Shown here piece by piece: positions 16,727-24,907 of a DNA stretch of 64,000 nt; position 1 is the first letter of the stretch, and every line of letters starts with the position of its first letter. A program made the position numbers and the translations under genes. This DNA comes from Agrococcus carbonis. Lineage in GTDB: Bacteria > Actinomycetota > Actinomycetes > Actinomycetales > Microbacteriaceae. The DNA is taken from NCBI RefSeq assembly GCF_900104705.1, contig NZ_LT629734.1, positions 124,001 through 188,000 of the forward strand, written 5' to 3'. The notes below the pieces were generated by a model. It did no database searches and was not told the DNA's origin. It saw only the letters and a program-made list of their open reading frames with translations.

Positions 16727-17971
16727 TCAGTCCCCGCCCGAGGGCCCCGTGTCCTCGCGCTTCCGCTCGCGCCGCAGCATGCTCGCCGGGGCGACCGCGG
16801 CCGCGCCGAAGCGGTCGTGCACCGCATCCATCGCACGCTCCGCGCTCCCCCACGTCTCGCTGTCGTCCCACAGCAGGCCGTGGTCGGCGGCGTCCTGCAC
16901 CGAGCTCGCCCGCACGCCGACGAGCCGCACCGGGCCGATGGGGCCGAGCTGGTCGAGCAGCGACCACGCCGTCTCCACGATCACGCGCGTGACGTCGGTC
17001 GCCTCGGGCAGGGTGCGCGAGCGCGTGATCGTGCGGAAGTCGTGGAAGCGCACCGTGAGCGTGACGGTGCGGCCCTGCACGCCCGCGTCGCGCAGCCGTC
17101 GGCCGACGCCCGTGCCGAGCCGCAGGATCTCGCCGCGCAGCTCGGCGGGATCGGTCACGTCGCGGAAGAAGGTGTGGTTGTGGCCGAAGGACTGCTCGTG
17201 CCCGCGCTCCTCGACCGAGCGCGCGTCCCGGCCCCACGCGAGCGCGGCGAGGTGGCGGCCGGTCGCCTCGCCGAACCACGCCTGGAGCCGCTCCTCGGGC
17301 GTGTGCGCGACGTCGGCGACCGTGTGCAGCCCGTAGCGGGCGAGCCGCTCCTGCTGCTTCGGGCCCACGCCCCACAGCGCCGAGACGGGCTGCGGGTGCA
17401 GGAAGCCGACGACCGCGTCGTCGGGCACGACGAGCATCCCGTCGGGCTTCGCGCGCGAGGAGGCGAGCTTCGCGACGTACTTCGTGCCGGCGGCGCCGAT
17501 CGAGGCGACGAGGCCCGTCTCGGCGCGGATGCGCGCCCGGAGCGCGGGGCCGATGCGGTTCGCCCCGCCCGCGAGGCGCCGCAGACCTGCGATGCCGACG
17601 AACGCCTCGTCGATGCCGAGCCGCTCGACGTCGGGCGACGTGTCGTCGAGGATCCCCATGACGTGCGCGGACAGCCGGGCGTAGAGCCGGAAGTCGGGCT
17701 CGAGCACGACCGCGCGGGGGCACAGCCGGAGCGCGCGCGCCATCGGCATCGCCGAGTGCACGCCGTACTTGCGCGCCTCGTACGTCGCGGCCGTCACGAC
17801 CGAGCGCGACGAGTCGTGGCCGATCACGACGGGCAGCCCCACGAGGTCGGGGCGCGCGAGCAGCGACGCCGATGCGAAGAACGCGTCGAGGTCGACGTGC
17901 AGGATCGTCGCGGTCGCGTCGTCGACCTCGGGACCCGAGACGAGGCGGTTCGAGCCGTCCTGCTTGCTCAC
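16727..17971 (-). CDS. dinB: DNA polymerase IV (Y-family)
   Basis: An error-prone translesion polymerase of 414 residues. Visible are the palm motif HVDLDAFFAS (Asp27, steric gate Phe32), the fingers motif YEARKYGVHSAMPM, the catalytic pair Asp121-Glu122, the helix-hairpin-helix region ALWGVGPKQQERL and the little-finger domain. In most DinB proteins the catalytic pair follows Ser-x; here the sequence is GIDEA, so Ser is replaced by Gly. No C-terminal beta-clamp motif is obvious. The GTG start at 17969-17971 is preferred over an upstream ATG because homology begins after it. Confidence 0.92.
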   Translation of the reverse strand: MSKQDGSNRLVSGPEVDDATATILHVDLDAFFASASLLARPDLVGLPVVIGHDSSRSVVTAATYEARKYGVHSAMPMARALRLCPRAVVLEPDFRLYARLSAHVMGILDDTSPDVERLGIDEAFVGIAGLRRLAGGANRIGPALRARIRAETGLVASIGAAGTKYVAKLASSRAKPDGMLVVPDDAVVGFLHPQPVSALWGVGPKQQERLARYGLHTVADVAHTPEERLQAWFGEATGRHLAALAWGRDARSVEERGHEQSFGHNHTFFRDVTDPAELRGEILRLGTGVGRRLRDAGVQGRTVTLTVRFHDFRTITRSRTLPEATDVTRVIVETAWSLLDQLGPIGPVRLVGVRASSVQDAADHGLLWDDSETWGSAERAMDAVHDRFGAAAVAPASMLRRERKREDTGPSGGD

Positions 17972-18029
17972 GCATCCATCGTCCCACGGCGCGCCCACGC
18001 GACCGGGAGCCGCGCTTGGCGGGAGCGGG

Positions 18030-18035
18030 CAGGAT
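18030..18035 (+). promoter_or_regulatory. -10-like box (CAGGAT) of the SGNH hydrolase gene
   Basis: CAGGAT is seven bases before the ATG at 18043. It is a weaker match than TAGnnT, but the spacing is the same as in the other leaderless candidates. Confidence 0.35.
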
Positions 18036-18042
18036 GGGAGGC

Positions 18043-18885
18043 ATGCAGCACCCCGGCATGGAGCACCCCTACACGCGCTACGTCGCCCTCGGCGACAGCT
18101 TCACCGAGGGGGTCGGCGACGAGGAGCCGGACCTCCCGAACGGCGTGCGCGGCTGGGCCGACCGCGTCGCCGAGGAGCTCGCCCGCACGAACCCCGGCTT
18201 CGAGTACGCCAACCTCGCGATCCGTGGCCGGCTCCTCGGCCAGATCGTCGACGAGCAGCTCGAGCCCGCGATCGCCCTGCAGCCCGACCTCGTGACGATC
18301 TCGGCGGGCGGCAACGACCTCATCCGCCCGGGCGGCGACCCCGATGCGCTCGCGGCGCGGCTCGACGACGTCGTCGGGCGGCTGCGCGCGACGGGTGCCG
18401 AGGTCGTGCTGTTCAACGGCCCGGACATCGCGATGACGCCCGTGCTCCGCTCCATCCGCGGCAAGGTCGGCATCTACAACGCCAACCTGTGGGGCGTCGC
18501 GGCGAAGCACGGCGCGGTCATGGCCGACATGTGGTCGGCGCGCCACCTGCAGCAGCCGCAGATGTGGGCGCCGGATCGGCTGCACTTCTCGGCCTACGGC
18601 CACCACGAGATCGCGATGCTCGTGCTCGACGCGCTCGGCGTCGCGCACGCGCTCACGCACATGGAGCCCGAGCCGCTGCCCGCGCGGTCGTGGCAGCAGA
18701 CGCGCCTCGAGGACCTCCACTGGGCGCGCGAGCACCTCGCGCCGTGGGTGCTGCGGCGGCTGCGCGGCCGCTCGTCGGGCGATGCGATCCTGCCGAAGCG
18801 GCCCACGCCCGGCCCCGTGCTGCCGCACGAGCTGCCGCCCGCGCCGCCGCACGAGCTGCCGCCGGAGCCGCCGGAGGGCGCCTAG
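18043..18885 (+). CDS. SGNH/GDSL-family hydrolase
   Basis: A 280-residue esterase-like protein. Block I is ALGDSFTEG with catalytic Ser19, block III is SAGGNDL with Asn91 and block V is DRLHFSAYG with Asp178 and His181, so the catalytic set is complete. There is no signal peptide, which suggests a cytoplasmic esterase or acyl hydrolase of unknown substrate. The last 20 or so residues are a Pro/Glu-rich repeat (two copies of PHELPP). ATG codons at 18034 and 18058 are alternatives; 18043 is chosen because a -10-like box sits seven bases before it. Confidence 0.87.
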   Translation: MQHPGMEHPYTRYVALGDSFTEGVGDEEPDLPNGVRGWADRVAEELARTNPGFEYANLAIRGRLLGQIVDEQLEPAIALQPDLVTISAGGNDLIRPGGDPDALAARLDDVVGRLRATGAEVVLFNGPDIAMTPVLRSIRGKVGIYNANLWGVAAKHGAVMADMWSARHLQQPQMWAPDRLHFSAYGHHEIAMLVLDALGVAHALTHMEPEPLPARSWQQTRLEDLHWAREHLAPWVLRRLRGRSSGDAILPKRPTPGPVLPHELPPAPPHELPPEPPEGA

Positions 18886-20153
18886 TCGAGGTACCAGGCG
18901 AGCGCGTCGAGCGGATGCGCCGCCCGCCACGCGAGGTCGGGCTCGGCGAGCATCCCGGTCGTCCGCACGCTCGTGGTTCGGGTCTCCCCCGAGAGCTCGG
19001 TGACGGATGCGCTGCCCACCTCGCCGCGCGGCCGGCCGGGCTCGATCGCCTCGTCGACCGCGACGGTCGCGCTGGGCACGACCTCGCCGAACGCGTCGGC
19101 CTCGAGCGCCGTCTGCGTCCTCGCCTCGACGCGCGCGCCCCACGGCGCGACGTACTCCGCGACGACCGTGCCCTCGGGCAGCACCTCGCGCCGCGCGAAG
19201 CCCGTCCAGAGGCTCTCGACGAGCGCGAGCATCTGCGCGTCGATCTCCTCGGCGGTGATGGTGCCCATCACGACGGCGACGACGCGCCGGCGCTCGCCGT
19301 CGACGAGCCGCTCGGCGGTGACGAGGAGGTTCCGGCCCCACACCTTGAGGGTGCCCGTCTTGCCGCCGTCGACGTCGCCCTCGCCGAGGATGCGGTTGGT
19401 GTTCGGCGCGTAGCCGATGCCGGGGATCGTGACCGACTCGAGCTGCAGGGTCGCGAGCACCACGGGGTCGTCGACCGCCATGAGGCCGATGCGCGTGAGG
19501 TCGGCGGCGCTCGAGACGCTCTGCGCCGAGAGCCCGGCGGGATCGGCGAGCGAGGTGTGCGCGAGGTCGTGCCGGTCGGCCCACGCGTCGGCGGCGGCGA
19601 GGAAGCCGTCGATCGAGCCGAACGCCCAGTTGGCGAGCGACCACACGGCGTTGCCGGCCGAGTCGACGAGCGACCACTCGATGAGGTCGCGCTGCGTCAC
19701 GACCATGCCGTCGTAGACCGGCGCGATCGGCGCGTTGTCGGCGATCGCGCGGCCCTGGGCGCGCACGTCGTCGGCGTCGAGCGCGATCTCGGCACCGCGG
19801 CTGTCGCCCTCGATCGGATGCGCCTCGAGCACGATGAGCACGGTGGCGAGCTTCGTGACGCTCGCCATCGGATGCGCCTCCTCGCTCCCCCACGACTCGA
19901 TGGCGCCCTCGAAGCCGGCGACGGCGTAGCCCGCCGATCGCGCGCCCTCCGGCCACGCGACGGCGACCGGCGCGGCCTCGGGCTGGGGCGCCGCGACGGC
20001 GCGCGGGGCGACGGACGGCGCGGGCGCGAAGGCGACGGCGAGGCCGAGCAGCAGCGCGGCGACGAGTGCGAGCACGACGAGCGCGCGCAGCAGGACGACG
20101 AGCGGATGCGGCCGGCTGCGCCGCTGCGTCACCGCGGTGACAGCGGCGCTCAC
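18882..20153 (-). CDS. D-alanyl-D-alanine carboxypeptidase-like serine peptidase (S11 family)
   Basis: An exported penicillin-binding protein of 423 residues, with one N-terminal hydrophobic helix (about 17-42) acting as signal or anchor and a Pro/Ala-rich linker. The active-site SxxK is Ser98-Val-Thr-Lys101 and KTG is at 265-267 (GGKTGTLK). The middle motif reads Ser-Ala-Gly-Asn at 165-168 instead of a plain SxN, so its alignment is uncertain. It should trim peptidoglycan pentapeptides. The GTG start overlaps the methyltransferase stop as GTGA, and the stop shares the palindrome CTAG with the convergent SGNH gene. Confidence 0.88.
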   Translation of the reverse strand: MSAAVTAVTQRRSRPHPLVVLLRALVVLALVAALLLGLAVAFAPAPSVAPRAVAAPQPEAAPVAVAWPEGARSAGYAVAGFEGAIESWGSEEAHPMASVTKLATVLIVLEAHPIEGDSRGAEIALDADDVRAQGRAIADNAPIAPVYDGMVVTQRDLIEWSLVDSAGNAVWSLANWAFGSIDGFLAAADAWADRHDLAHTSLADPAGLSAQSVSSAADLTRIGLMAVDDPVVLATLQLESVTIPGIGYAPNTNRILGEGDVDGGKTGTLKVWGRNLLVTAERLVDGERRRVVAVVMGTITAEEIDAQMLALVESLWTGFARREVLPEGTVVAEYVAPWGARVEARTQTALEADAFGEVVPSATVAVDEAIEPGRPRGEVGSASVTELSGETRTTSVRTTGMLAEPDLAWRAAHPLDALAWYLD

Positions 20154-20968
20154 GCGCGGCTCCGCAGCGCCCACATCGCCACGGCGGCCGACGCGGCGAC
20201 GTTGAGCGAGTCGACCCCGTGGTGCATGGGGATGCGCACGACGCGGTCGGCCGCGGCGAGCGCGCGGGCCGAGAGCCCTGGACCCTCGGAGCCGAACACG
20301 AGCGCGACGCGCTCGGGCGCATCCGTCGCGTAGTCGTCGAGGTCGACGGCGTCGTCGCGGAGCGCCATCGCGACGGTCTCGAAGCCGGCCTCGCGGAAGA
20401 CGGGCGCGGCGGCCTCGAGCGAATCGATGCGGGTCCACGGCACCTGCAGCACGGTGCCCATCGACACCCGCACGCTGCGCCGGTAGAGCGGGTCGGCGCA
20501 CGTCTGCGTCACGAGCACCGCATCCGCCCCGATGCCCGCGACCGAGCGGAACGCGGCGCCGACGTTCGTGTGGTCGACGAGGCCGTCGAGCACGACGACG
20601 CGGCGGGCGCGCGCGAGCAGCGCCGCCGCATCCGGCAGCTCGGGCCGCTGCATCGCGGCGAGCGCGCCGCGGTGCAGGTGGAAGCCGGTGAGCGCCTCGA
20701 GCACGGGCTCCTCGCCCACGAAGACGGGCACGTCGAGGCCCGGCGCCGCCTCGGCGAGCACCGCCTCGACGTGCGGGAGCCAGCGGGGCGCCACGAGCAC
20801 CGAGCGCGGTCGGTGGCCGGCGCGCAGCGCGCGCTCGAGCACCGTCTGCGACTCGGCGATGTAGAGGCCGCGCTCGGGCTCGGTGCGACGCCGGAGCGCG
20901 ACGTCGGTGAGCGCGACGTAGTCGGTGAGCCGGGGGTCGTCGAGCGCGTCGATCCCGATGACCGGCAT
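20150..20968 (-). CDS. TrmH/SpoU-family RNA 2'-O-methyltransferase
   Basis: A 272-residue SPOUT methyltransferase. The N-terminal substrate-binding part (about 1-115) is followed by the knotted domain with motif 1 DHTNVGAAFRS, motif 2 LVFGSEGPGLS and motif 3 IPMHHGVDSLNVAASAAV. All three are intact, so it should methylate a ribose 2'-OH of rRNA or tRNA; the target nucleotide cannot be read from the sequence. A GGGGAG ribosome site precedes the ATG. It is coupled to the carboxypeptidase gene by a 4-base overlap. Confidence 0.9.
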   Translation of the reverse strand: MPVIGIDALDDPRLTDYVALTDVALRRRTEPERGLYIAESQTVLERALRAGHRPRSVLVAPRWLPHVEAVLAEAAPGLDVPVFVGEEPVLEALTGFHLHRGALAAMQRPELPDAAALLARARRVVVLDGLVDHTNVGAAFRSVAGIGADAVLVTQTCADPLYRRSVRVSMGTVLQVPWTRIDSLEAAAPVFREAGFETVAMALRDDAVDLDDYATDAPERVALVFGSEGPGLSARALAAADRVVRIPMHHGVDSLNVAASAAVAMWALRSRA

Positions 20969-21027
20969 GCGTGCTCCCCTCGGGCGCCGCCCCGTCGGCG
21001 CACCGTGCTCCAGGGTAGCGGCGCGAG

Positions 21028-21033
21028 TAGGGT
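21028..21033 (+). promoter_or_regulatory. -10 box (TAGGGT), leaderless start of the sirtuin gene
   Basis: TAGGGT is followed by six bases and the GTG start at 21040. Confidence 0.5.
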
Positions 21034-21039
21034 GGGCGC

Positions 21040-21852
21040 GTGCTCGACACTGCGATCGACCTGCTCCGCGGCCGCCGGGTCGCCGTGCTCACGGGCGCGG
21101 GCATCTCGACCGATTCGGGCATCCCCGACTACCGCGGCGAGGGCGCCCCGCGCCGCACCCCGATGGACTTCGCGGCGTTCCGCAGCAGCGAGGCCGCGCG
21201 GCGCCGCTACTGGGCGGGCAGCCACCTCGGCTGGCGGCGCTTCACCGGCGTGCATCCGAACGACGGCCATCGCGCCCTCGCGCGCATGGAGGAGGCGGGC
21301 CTCATCACCGGCATCGCGACGCAGAACGTCGACGACCTGCACGAGCGCGCGGGCTCGCGCGAGGTGGTGCACGTGCACGGCCGCATGCACACCGTCTCGT
21401 GCCTGCAGTGCGGCCGCACGTTCGACCGCGAGCGCATCGCCGAGCAGATCGAGGCCGACAACCCGTGGATCCGGGTGCCGGAGCAGGTGCGCCTGCAGCC
21501 CGACGGCGACGTCGAGATCGACGCCTCGCAGGACTTCCGCGCGCCCGTCTGCCCGGTGTGCGGCGGCATGCTCAAGCCCGACGTCGTGTTCTTCGGCGAG
21601 CTCGTGCCGACCGCGGTCTTCGCCGCCGCGCGCGACGTGATCGCCGCTGGCGACGCGGTGCTCGTGGCCGGCTCGTCGCTCGTCGTGAACTCGGGCACGC
21701 GGCTGCTCGAGGTCGCGCGGCGCGCCGACGTGCCGATCGTGATCGTCAACCGGGGCGAGACGAAGTGGGATGCGCGGGCCGCCGTGCGCGTGGAGGACGG
21801 CACGAGCGAGACGCTCACGGCGATCGCCGACGCCCTCGTCGCGCCCTTCTAG
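21040..21852 (+). CDS. Sir2-family NAD-dependent protein deacylase
   Basis: A 270-residue sirtuin that removes acyl groups from lysines using NAD+. Visible are GAGIS at 19-23, the TQNVDDLH motif (Asn96, Asp98), catalytic His113 in VHVHG, and four zinc cysteines (121, 124, 171, 174). VFFGE and the NAD-ribose region follow. The sequence resembles class II (SIRT4-like) sirtuins. It is a stand-alone gene that converges with a glycosyltransferase, with a strong hairpin between them. Target proteins are unknown. Confidence 0.92.
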   Translation: MLDTAIDLLRGRRVAVLTGAGISTDSGIPDYRGEGAPRRTPMDFAAFRSSEAARRRYWAGSHLGWRRFTGVHPNDGHRALARMEEAGLITGIATQNVDDLHERAGSREVVHVHGRMHTVSCLQCGRTFDRERIAEQIEADNPWIRVPEQVRLQPDGDVEIDASQDFRAPVCPVCGGMLKPDVVFFGELVPTAVFAAARDVIAAGDAVLVAGSSLVVNSGTRLLEVARRADVPIVIVNRGETKWDARAAVRVEDGTSETLTAIADALVAPF

Positions 21853-21858
21853 CCCGCC

Positions 21859-21977
21859 GGTCGAGGAGCGCGCCGCAAGCGCGGCGAAGGGTTGCGGCGT
21901 GTCGGGCCTCTCACCGTTCGTGCGGCCCCACACGCCGCAACTCTGCAGCGCGCCGCAGGCGCACGCGTCACGAGACC
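21859..21977. repeat. REP-like dispersed element, copy A (split by a hairpin)
   Basis: It begins GGTCGAGGAGCGCG and ends ACGCGTCACGAGACC, the same ends as the 41-bp copy at 24758-24798. The interior is about 80 bases longer and contains the hairpin at 21891-21941. The right end supplies the last codons and the stop of the glycosyltransferase gene. Confidence 0.5.
21891..21941. terminator. bidirectional hairpin between sirtuin and glycosyltransferase genes
   Basis: Perfect 12-base arms GTTGCGGCGTGT (21891-21902) and ACACGCCGCAAC (21930-21941). The stem extends inside by GGGCC/GGCCC after one mismatch. It lies between convergent genes and could end both transcripts. Confidence 0.7.
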
Positions 21978-23044
21978 CTGCGCCCCGCCCTCGCGACGAC
22001 CTCCTCGAGGAACGCCCCCAGCCGCTCGGCCGACGCGCGCCAGCTGAAGCGCGCGGCCTGCTGCCTCGAGGCGCGCGACCGGGCCGCCCACTCCCCCTCG
22101 AGCGATCGCACGGCGCGCGCGAGCGCATCCGCATCGCCCACGGGGAACGTCACGGCGGCGTCGCCCCCCACCTCGCGGAAGATCGGGATGTCGCTCACGA
22201 CGACGGGCACGCCGAGGCTCATCGCCTCGAGCAGCGGGATGCCGAAGCCCTCGTCGTGCGAGGCGTGGACGAGCGCGGTCGCGCTGCGCAGCAGGTCGGC
22301 GTACTCGGCGTCCGAGACGCCGTCGTGGAAGACGACGGATGCGCCCGGCGCGACCCGTGCGAGCCACTCTCGCGTCGCGGGGTCGACCCGGCTGCACAGG
22401 TGCAGCTCGTGGCCCGGCAGCAGGGCGGTCGCCCGCACGAGCGTCTCGACGTCCTTGTAGGGCATGAACGAGCCCATGTAGACGAGCCGGCGCGTAGGCG
22501 GGGCCGCGTGCGCGACGGGCTCCCCGAGGCGCGTGACGGCGTTGGGCACGACCGCGACGGGCCGTCGCGTCAGCCGGTGCTCGGTGATGAGCCCGCGCGT
22601 GGTCTCGGAGACCGTCGCGACGCCGTCGACCCCGTTCAGCAGCAGCCGCTGCGGCCAGAACGCGCGGTGGTACAGCCGCCACAGCAGCCGCACGGGTGCC
22701 GGCAGGTTCCGCGGCGGCTCGGGGTGGCGGTAGTAGATGAGGTCGTGCACGGTCGTCACGAGCGGCCAGGCGCGGCCGATCGAGCCGATCGTCTGCATGG
22801 GCGAGAACGCGACGTCGGCGGCCACGCGGCGCAGGCGCCACGCGGTGAGCGGCTCGAGCGGGCCGGTCGGCGACGGTCCGAGCACGTGCGGCAGCGGCGG
22901 CAGCATCGCGAGCTGGCGCCGGTCGCTCACGAGCATCGTGACGTCGTGGTCGCGCGCGAGCTCGGCGACGAGCTCGGCCGAGAAGCGCGAGATCCCGTCG
23001 TGGCGCTCGTGCCGCACGTAGCGGCAGTCGAACAGCACCCGCAC
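21968..23044 (-). CDS. family 4 glycosyltransferase (GT-B fold)
   Basis: A 358-residue retaining glycosyltransferase without membrane segments. The N-terminal acceptor domain begins MRVLFDCRYVRHERHDGISR. The C-terminal donor domain holds LVYMGSFMPYKDVETL and the E-x7-E motif in DEGFGIPLLEAMSLGVP. Such enzymes transfer a sugar nucleotide to a glycan or lipid; donor and acceptor cannot be deduced. It starts one base after the hydrolase stop, so the two genes are cotranscribed. Its last codons lie in the REP-like element, so the native C-terminus may have been altered. Confidence 0.88.
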   Translation of the reverse strand: MRVLFDCRYVRHERHDGISRFSAELVAELARDHDVTMLVSDRRQLAMLPPLPHVLGPSPTGPLEPLTAWRLRRVAADVAFSPMQTIGSIGRAWPLVTTVHDLIYYRHPEPPRNLPAPVRLLWRLYHRAFWPQRLLLNGVDGVATVSETTRGLITEHRLTRRPVAVVPNAVTRLGEPVAHAAPPTRRLVYMGSFMPYKDVETLVRATALLPGHELHLCSRVDPATREWLARVAPGASVVFHDGVSDAEYADLLRSATALVHASHDEGFGIPLLEAMSLGVPVVVSDIPIFREVGGDAAVTFPVGDADALARAVRSLEGEWAARSRASRQQAARFSWRASAERLGAFLEEVVARAGRRVS

Positions 23045-23045
23045 G

Positions 23046-23939
23046 TCAGCCCGCCTCCGCCAGGAACCGGCGGATGATCGCCGCGGCCTCCCGCGGGCGC
23101 TCGTAGTGCACGAGGTGGCCGACGCCGGTGAGCACCGAGAGCCGCGCGTCGGGGAAGCGCGTGCGCAAGCGGTGCTGCTGCGCGAGCGGCGTGATGTCGT
23201 CGCGGTCGGCGGCGATGAGCTGCACGGGCTGCGCGACGCGCTCGGCGACCTCGCCGACGGTGTGGCGGATCGAGGCGTCGAAGGCCTCGAGCACGGACGC
23301 GCGGGACGCGTAGCGCGAGAAGTAGCGGTCGTGCTGGTCGTGGATCCAGCGCAGCAGCGCTCGGTCGCGCGTCTTCGCCATGAAGGCGCTCATGCCGCGC
23401 ACGATCGGCGGTGCACCGAGCAGCGCGAGCCCCGCGCGCTCCGGGAGCGCCGCGGCGGCGCGGTAGTAGGCGAGCGCGAGCAGCGACCCGACGCGGTTGA
23501 CGCCGGAAAGCGCTGGCGTCGCGATGGGGTTGACGAGCACGATCCGGCTCGCGTCGAGCCCGCTCGCGGCCGCGTGCGCGACGACGATCGAGCCGAACGA
23601 GTGGCCGAGCACCGGCGCGCCGGGCGCCTCCGCGGCGACGAGCGCCCGCAGCCACGCGGCGTACGCCTCGATCGTCGCGCGCGGCAGCGCATCCGAGGCG
23701 CCGAAGCCGGGGAGGTCGGGGATGAGGATGCGCATGCCGGGCAGGTGGGCGGCGACGGGCTCGAGCCCGTGGTGGTCGCCGCGGAAGCCGTGCACGAAGA
23801 CGATCGGCGGCGCATCCGGCGCGCCGTACTCGACGAGCGCGGTGCGCGTGCCGGCGACGTCGACCTCCCGGCGGCGCTGCGGGAGCGCCTCGAGCAGCGC
23901 GCGGTAGGGCGACGCGATCGGGGCGGGTTCCTCAGGCAC
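23046..23939 (-). CDS. alpha/beta-fold hydrolase
   Basis: A 297-residue hydrolase with oxyanion motif FVHGFRGDHHG, the nucleophile elbow GHSFGS (Ser114), an acid in AADRDDITP (about 245-248) and His275 in GVGHLVHYE. The helical cap lies between about 140 and 220. No signal peptide is present. The substrate is unknown; cap and motifs fit esterases or C-C bond hydrolases. The GTG start is six bases after a TAGGCT box. It is the first gene of a pair with the glycosyltransferase. Confidence 0.87.
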   Translation of the reverse strand: MPEEPAPIASPYRALLEALPQRRREVDVAGTRTALVEYGAPDAPPIVFVHGFRGDHHGLEPVAAHLPGMRILIPDLPGFGASDALPRATIEAYAAWLRALVAAEAPGAPVLGHSFGSIVVAHAAASGLDASRIVLVNPIATPALSGVNRVGSLLALAYYRAAAALPERAGLALLGAPPIVRGMSAFMAKTRDRALLRWIHDQHDRYFSRYASRASVLEAFDASIRHTVGEVAERVAQPVQLIAADRDDITPLAQQHRLRTRFPDARLSVLTGVGHLVHYERPREAAAIIRRFLAEAG

Positions 23940-23945
23940 CCGCCG

Positions 23946-23951
23946 AGCCTA
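23946..23951 (-). promoter_or_regulatory. -10 box (TAGGCT), leaderless start of the hydrolase gene
   Basis: TAGGCT on the minus strand is six bases before the GTG at 23939. Confidence 0.5.
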
Positions 23952-23975
23952 CCGGCGGCTGTGGGAGGCCGCGGT

Positions 23976-23981
23976 TACCGT
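23976..23981 (+). promoter_or_regulatory. -10 box (TACCGT), leaderless start of the exonuclease gene
   Basis: TACCGT is six bases before the ATG at 23988. It lies back to back with the hydrolase promoter, 24 bases apart. Confidence 0.45.
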
Positions 23982-23987
23982 GGGGCC

Positions 23988-24719
23988 ATGACCGACACGC
24001 AGCTGCGCCGCCCGATCCTCGAGGTGAGCGCCTCCGCGCCCGACCGCTGGATCGACCGGCTCGTGGTGTTCGACCTCGAGACGACGGGCGTCGACCCGCT
24101 CGAGGCGCGCATCGTCACCGCCTACGTCGGCGTGCTGGATGCGTCGGGCTCGGTCGTCGAGGAGCGCCACTGGATCGTCGACCCCGGCGTCGAGATCCCG
24201 GAGGGCTCGATCGCCGTGCACGGCATCACGACCGAGCGCGCGCGGGCCGAGGGCGCCGAGGCGTCGGCCTCGGTGTGCGAGATCCGCGACCTGCTCGCCG
24301 GCTACCTCGCGCAGGGCCTCGCGGTGTGCGCGTTCAACGCCGCCTACGACATCTCGCTGCTCGACGCCGAGTGCCGCCGCCACGGCCACGAGCCGCTCGA
24401 TGCGCGCCCGGTCATCGACCCGATGGTGCTCGACCGCCGGCTCGACCGCTACCGCCGCGGCAAGCGCACGCTGACGGTCGCTGCCGAGGTCTACGGGGTC
24501 GAGCTCGTCGACGCGCACGACGCGAGCGCCGACGCGATCGCCGCGGGCCGGATCGCCCAGGCCATGACGGCGCGGCACCCCGAGCTGCGCATCGACCCGA
24601 TCTCGCTGCACGAGCTCACGATGCGCTGGGCCGACGAGCAGGCGGCCGACTTCGAGCAGTTCCGGCGCCGCACCGACCCGTCGTTCAGCGCGGGCCGCGG
24701 CTGGCCGCTGAGGCGTTGA
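23988..24719 (+). CDS. DEDDh 3'-5' exonuclease (DnaQ/epsilon-like)
   Basis: A 243-residue exonuclease with all motifs: Exo I VFDLETTGVD (Asp29, Glu31), Exo II FNAAYDISLL (Asp121) and Exo III HDASAD (His177, Asp182). It acts on single-stranded DNA or RNA ends with two metal ions. It lacks a polymerase or BRCT domain and is much shorter than DnaQ-helicase fusions. It may be a repair or proofreading nuclease; it is not linked to dnaE. It is monocistronic, with a hairpin just after the stop. Confidence 0.88.
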   Translation: MTDTQLRRPILEVSASAPDRWIDRLVVFDLETTGVDPLEARIVTAYVGVLDASGSVVEERHWIVDPGVEIPEGSIAVHGITTERARAEGAEASASVCEIRDLLAGYLAQGLAVCAFNAAYDISLLDAECRRHGHEPLDARPVIDPMVLDRRLDRYRRGKRTLTVAAEVYGVELVDAHDASADAIAAGRIAQAMTARHPELRIDPISLHELTMRWADEQAADFEQFRRRTDPSFSAGRGWPLRR

Positions 24720-24726
24720 CGGCGGA

Positions 24727-24746
24727 GGGCTCACCATCGTGAGCCC
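24727..24746 (+). terminator. hairpin terminator after the exonuclease gene
   Basis: Perfect stem GGGCTCAC/GTGAGCCC with loop CATC, seven bases after the stop codon. Confidence 0.65.
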
Positions 24747-24757
24747 GGAGACGTCAA

Positions 24758-24798
24758 GGTCGAGGAGCGCGCGGCGCAGCCGCACGCGTCACGAGACC
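24758..24798. repeat. REP-like dispersed element, copy B
   Basis: A 41-bp imperfect palindrome beginning GGTCGAGGAGCGCG and ending ACGCGTCACGAGACC. It shares both ends with the element at 21859-21977 and lies in the gap between convergent genes. Confidence 0.55.
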
Positions 24799-24860
24799 CG
24801 TCGCACCCGTGCGTGCGCGTGCGCGCGAGCCCGCACGAGCGAACCCGGACCGCACACGAC

Positions 24861-24892
24861 AGAGGGCGACGAGCCGAAGCCCGTCGCCCTCT
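24861..24892 (-). terminator. hairpin terminator after rpmE2
   Basis: Eleven-base perfect arms AGAGGGCGACG and CGTCGCCCTCT with a 10-base loop, 15 bases beyond the rpmE2 stop. Confidence 0.7.
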
Positions 24893-24907
24893 CGTGGTGG
24901 CTGAGGA

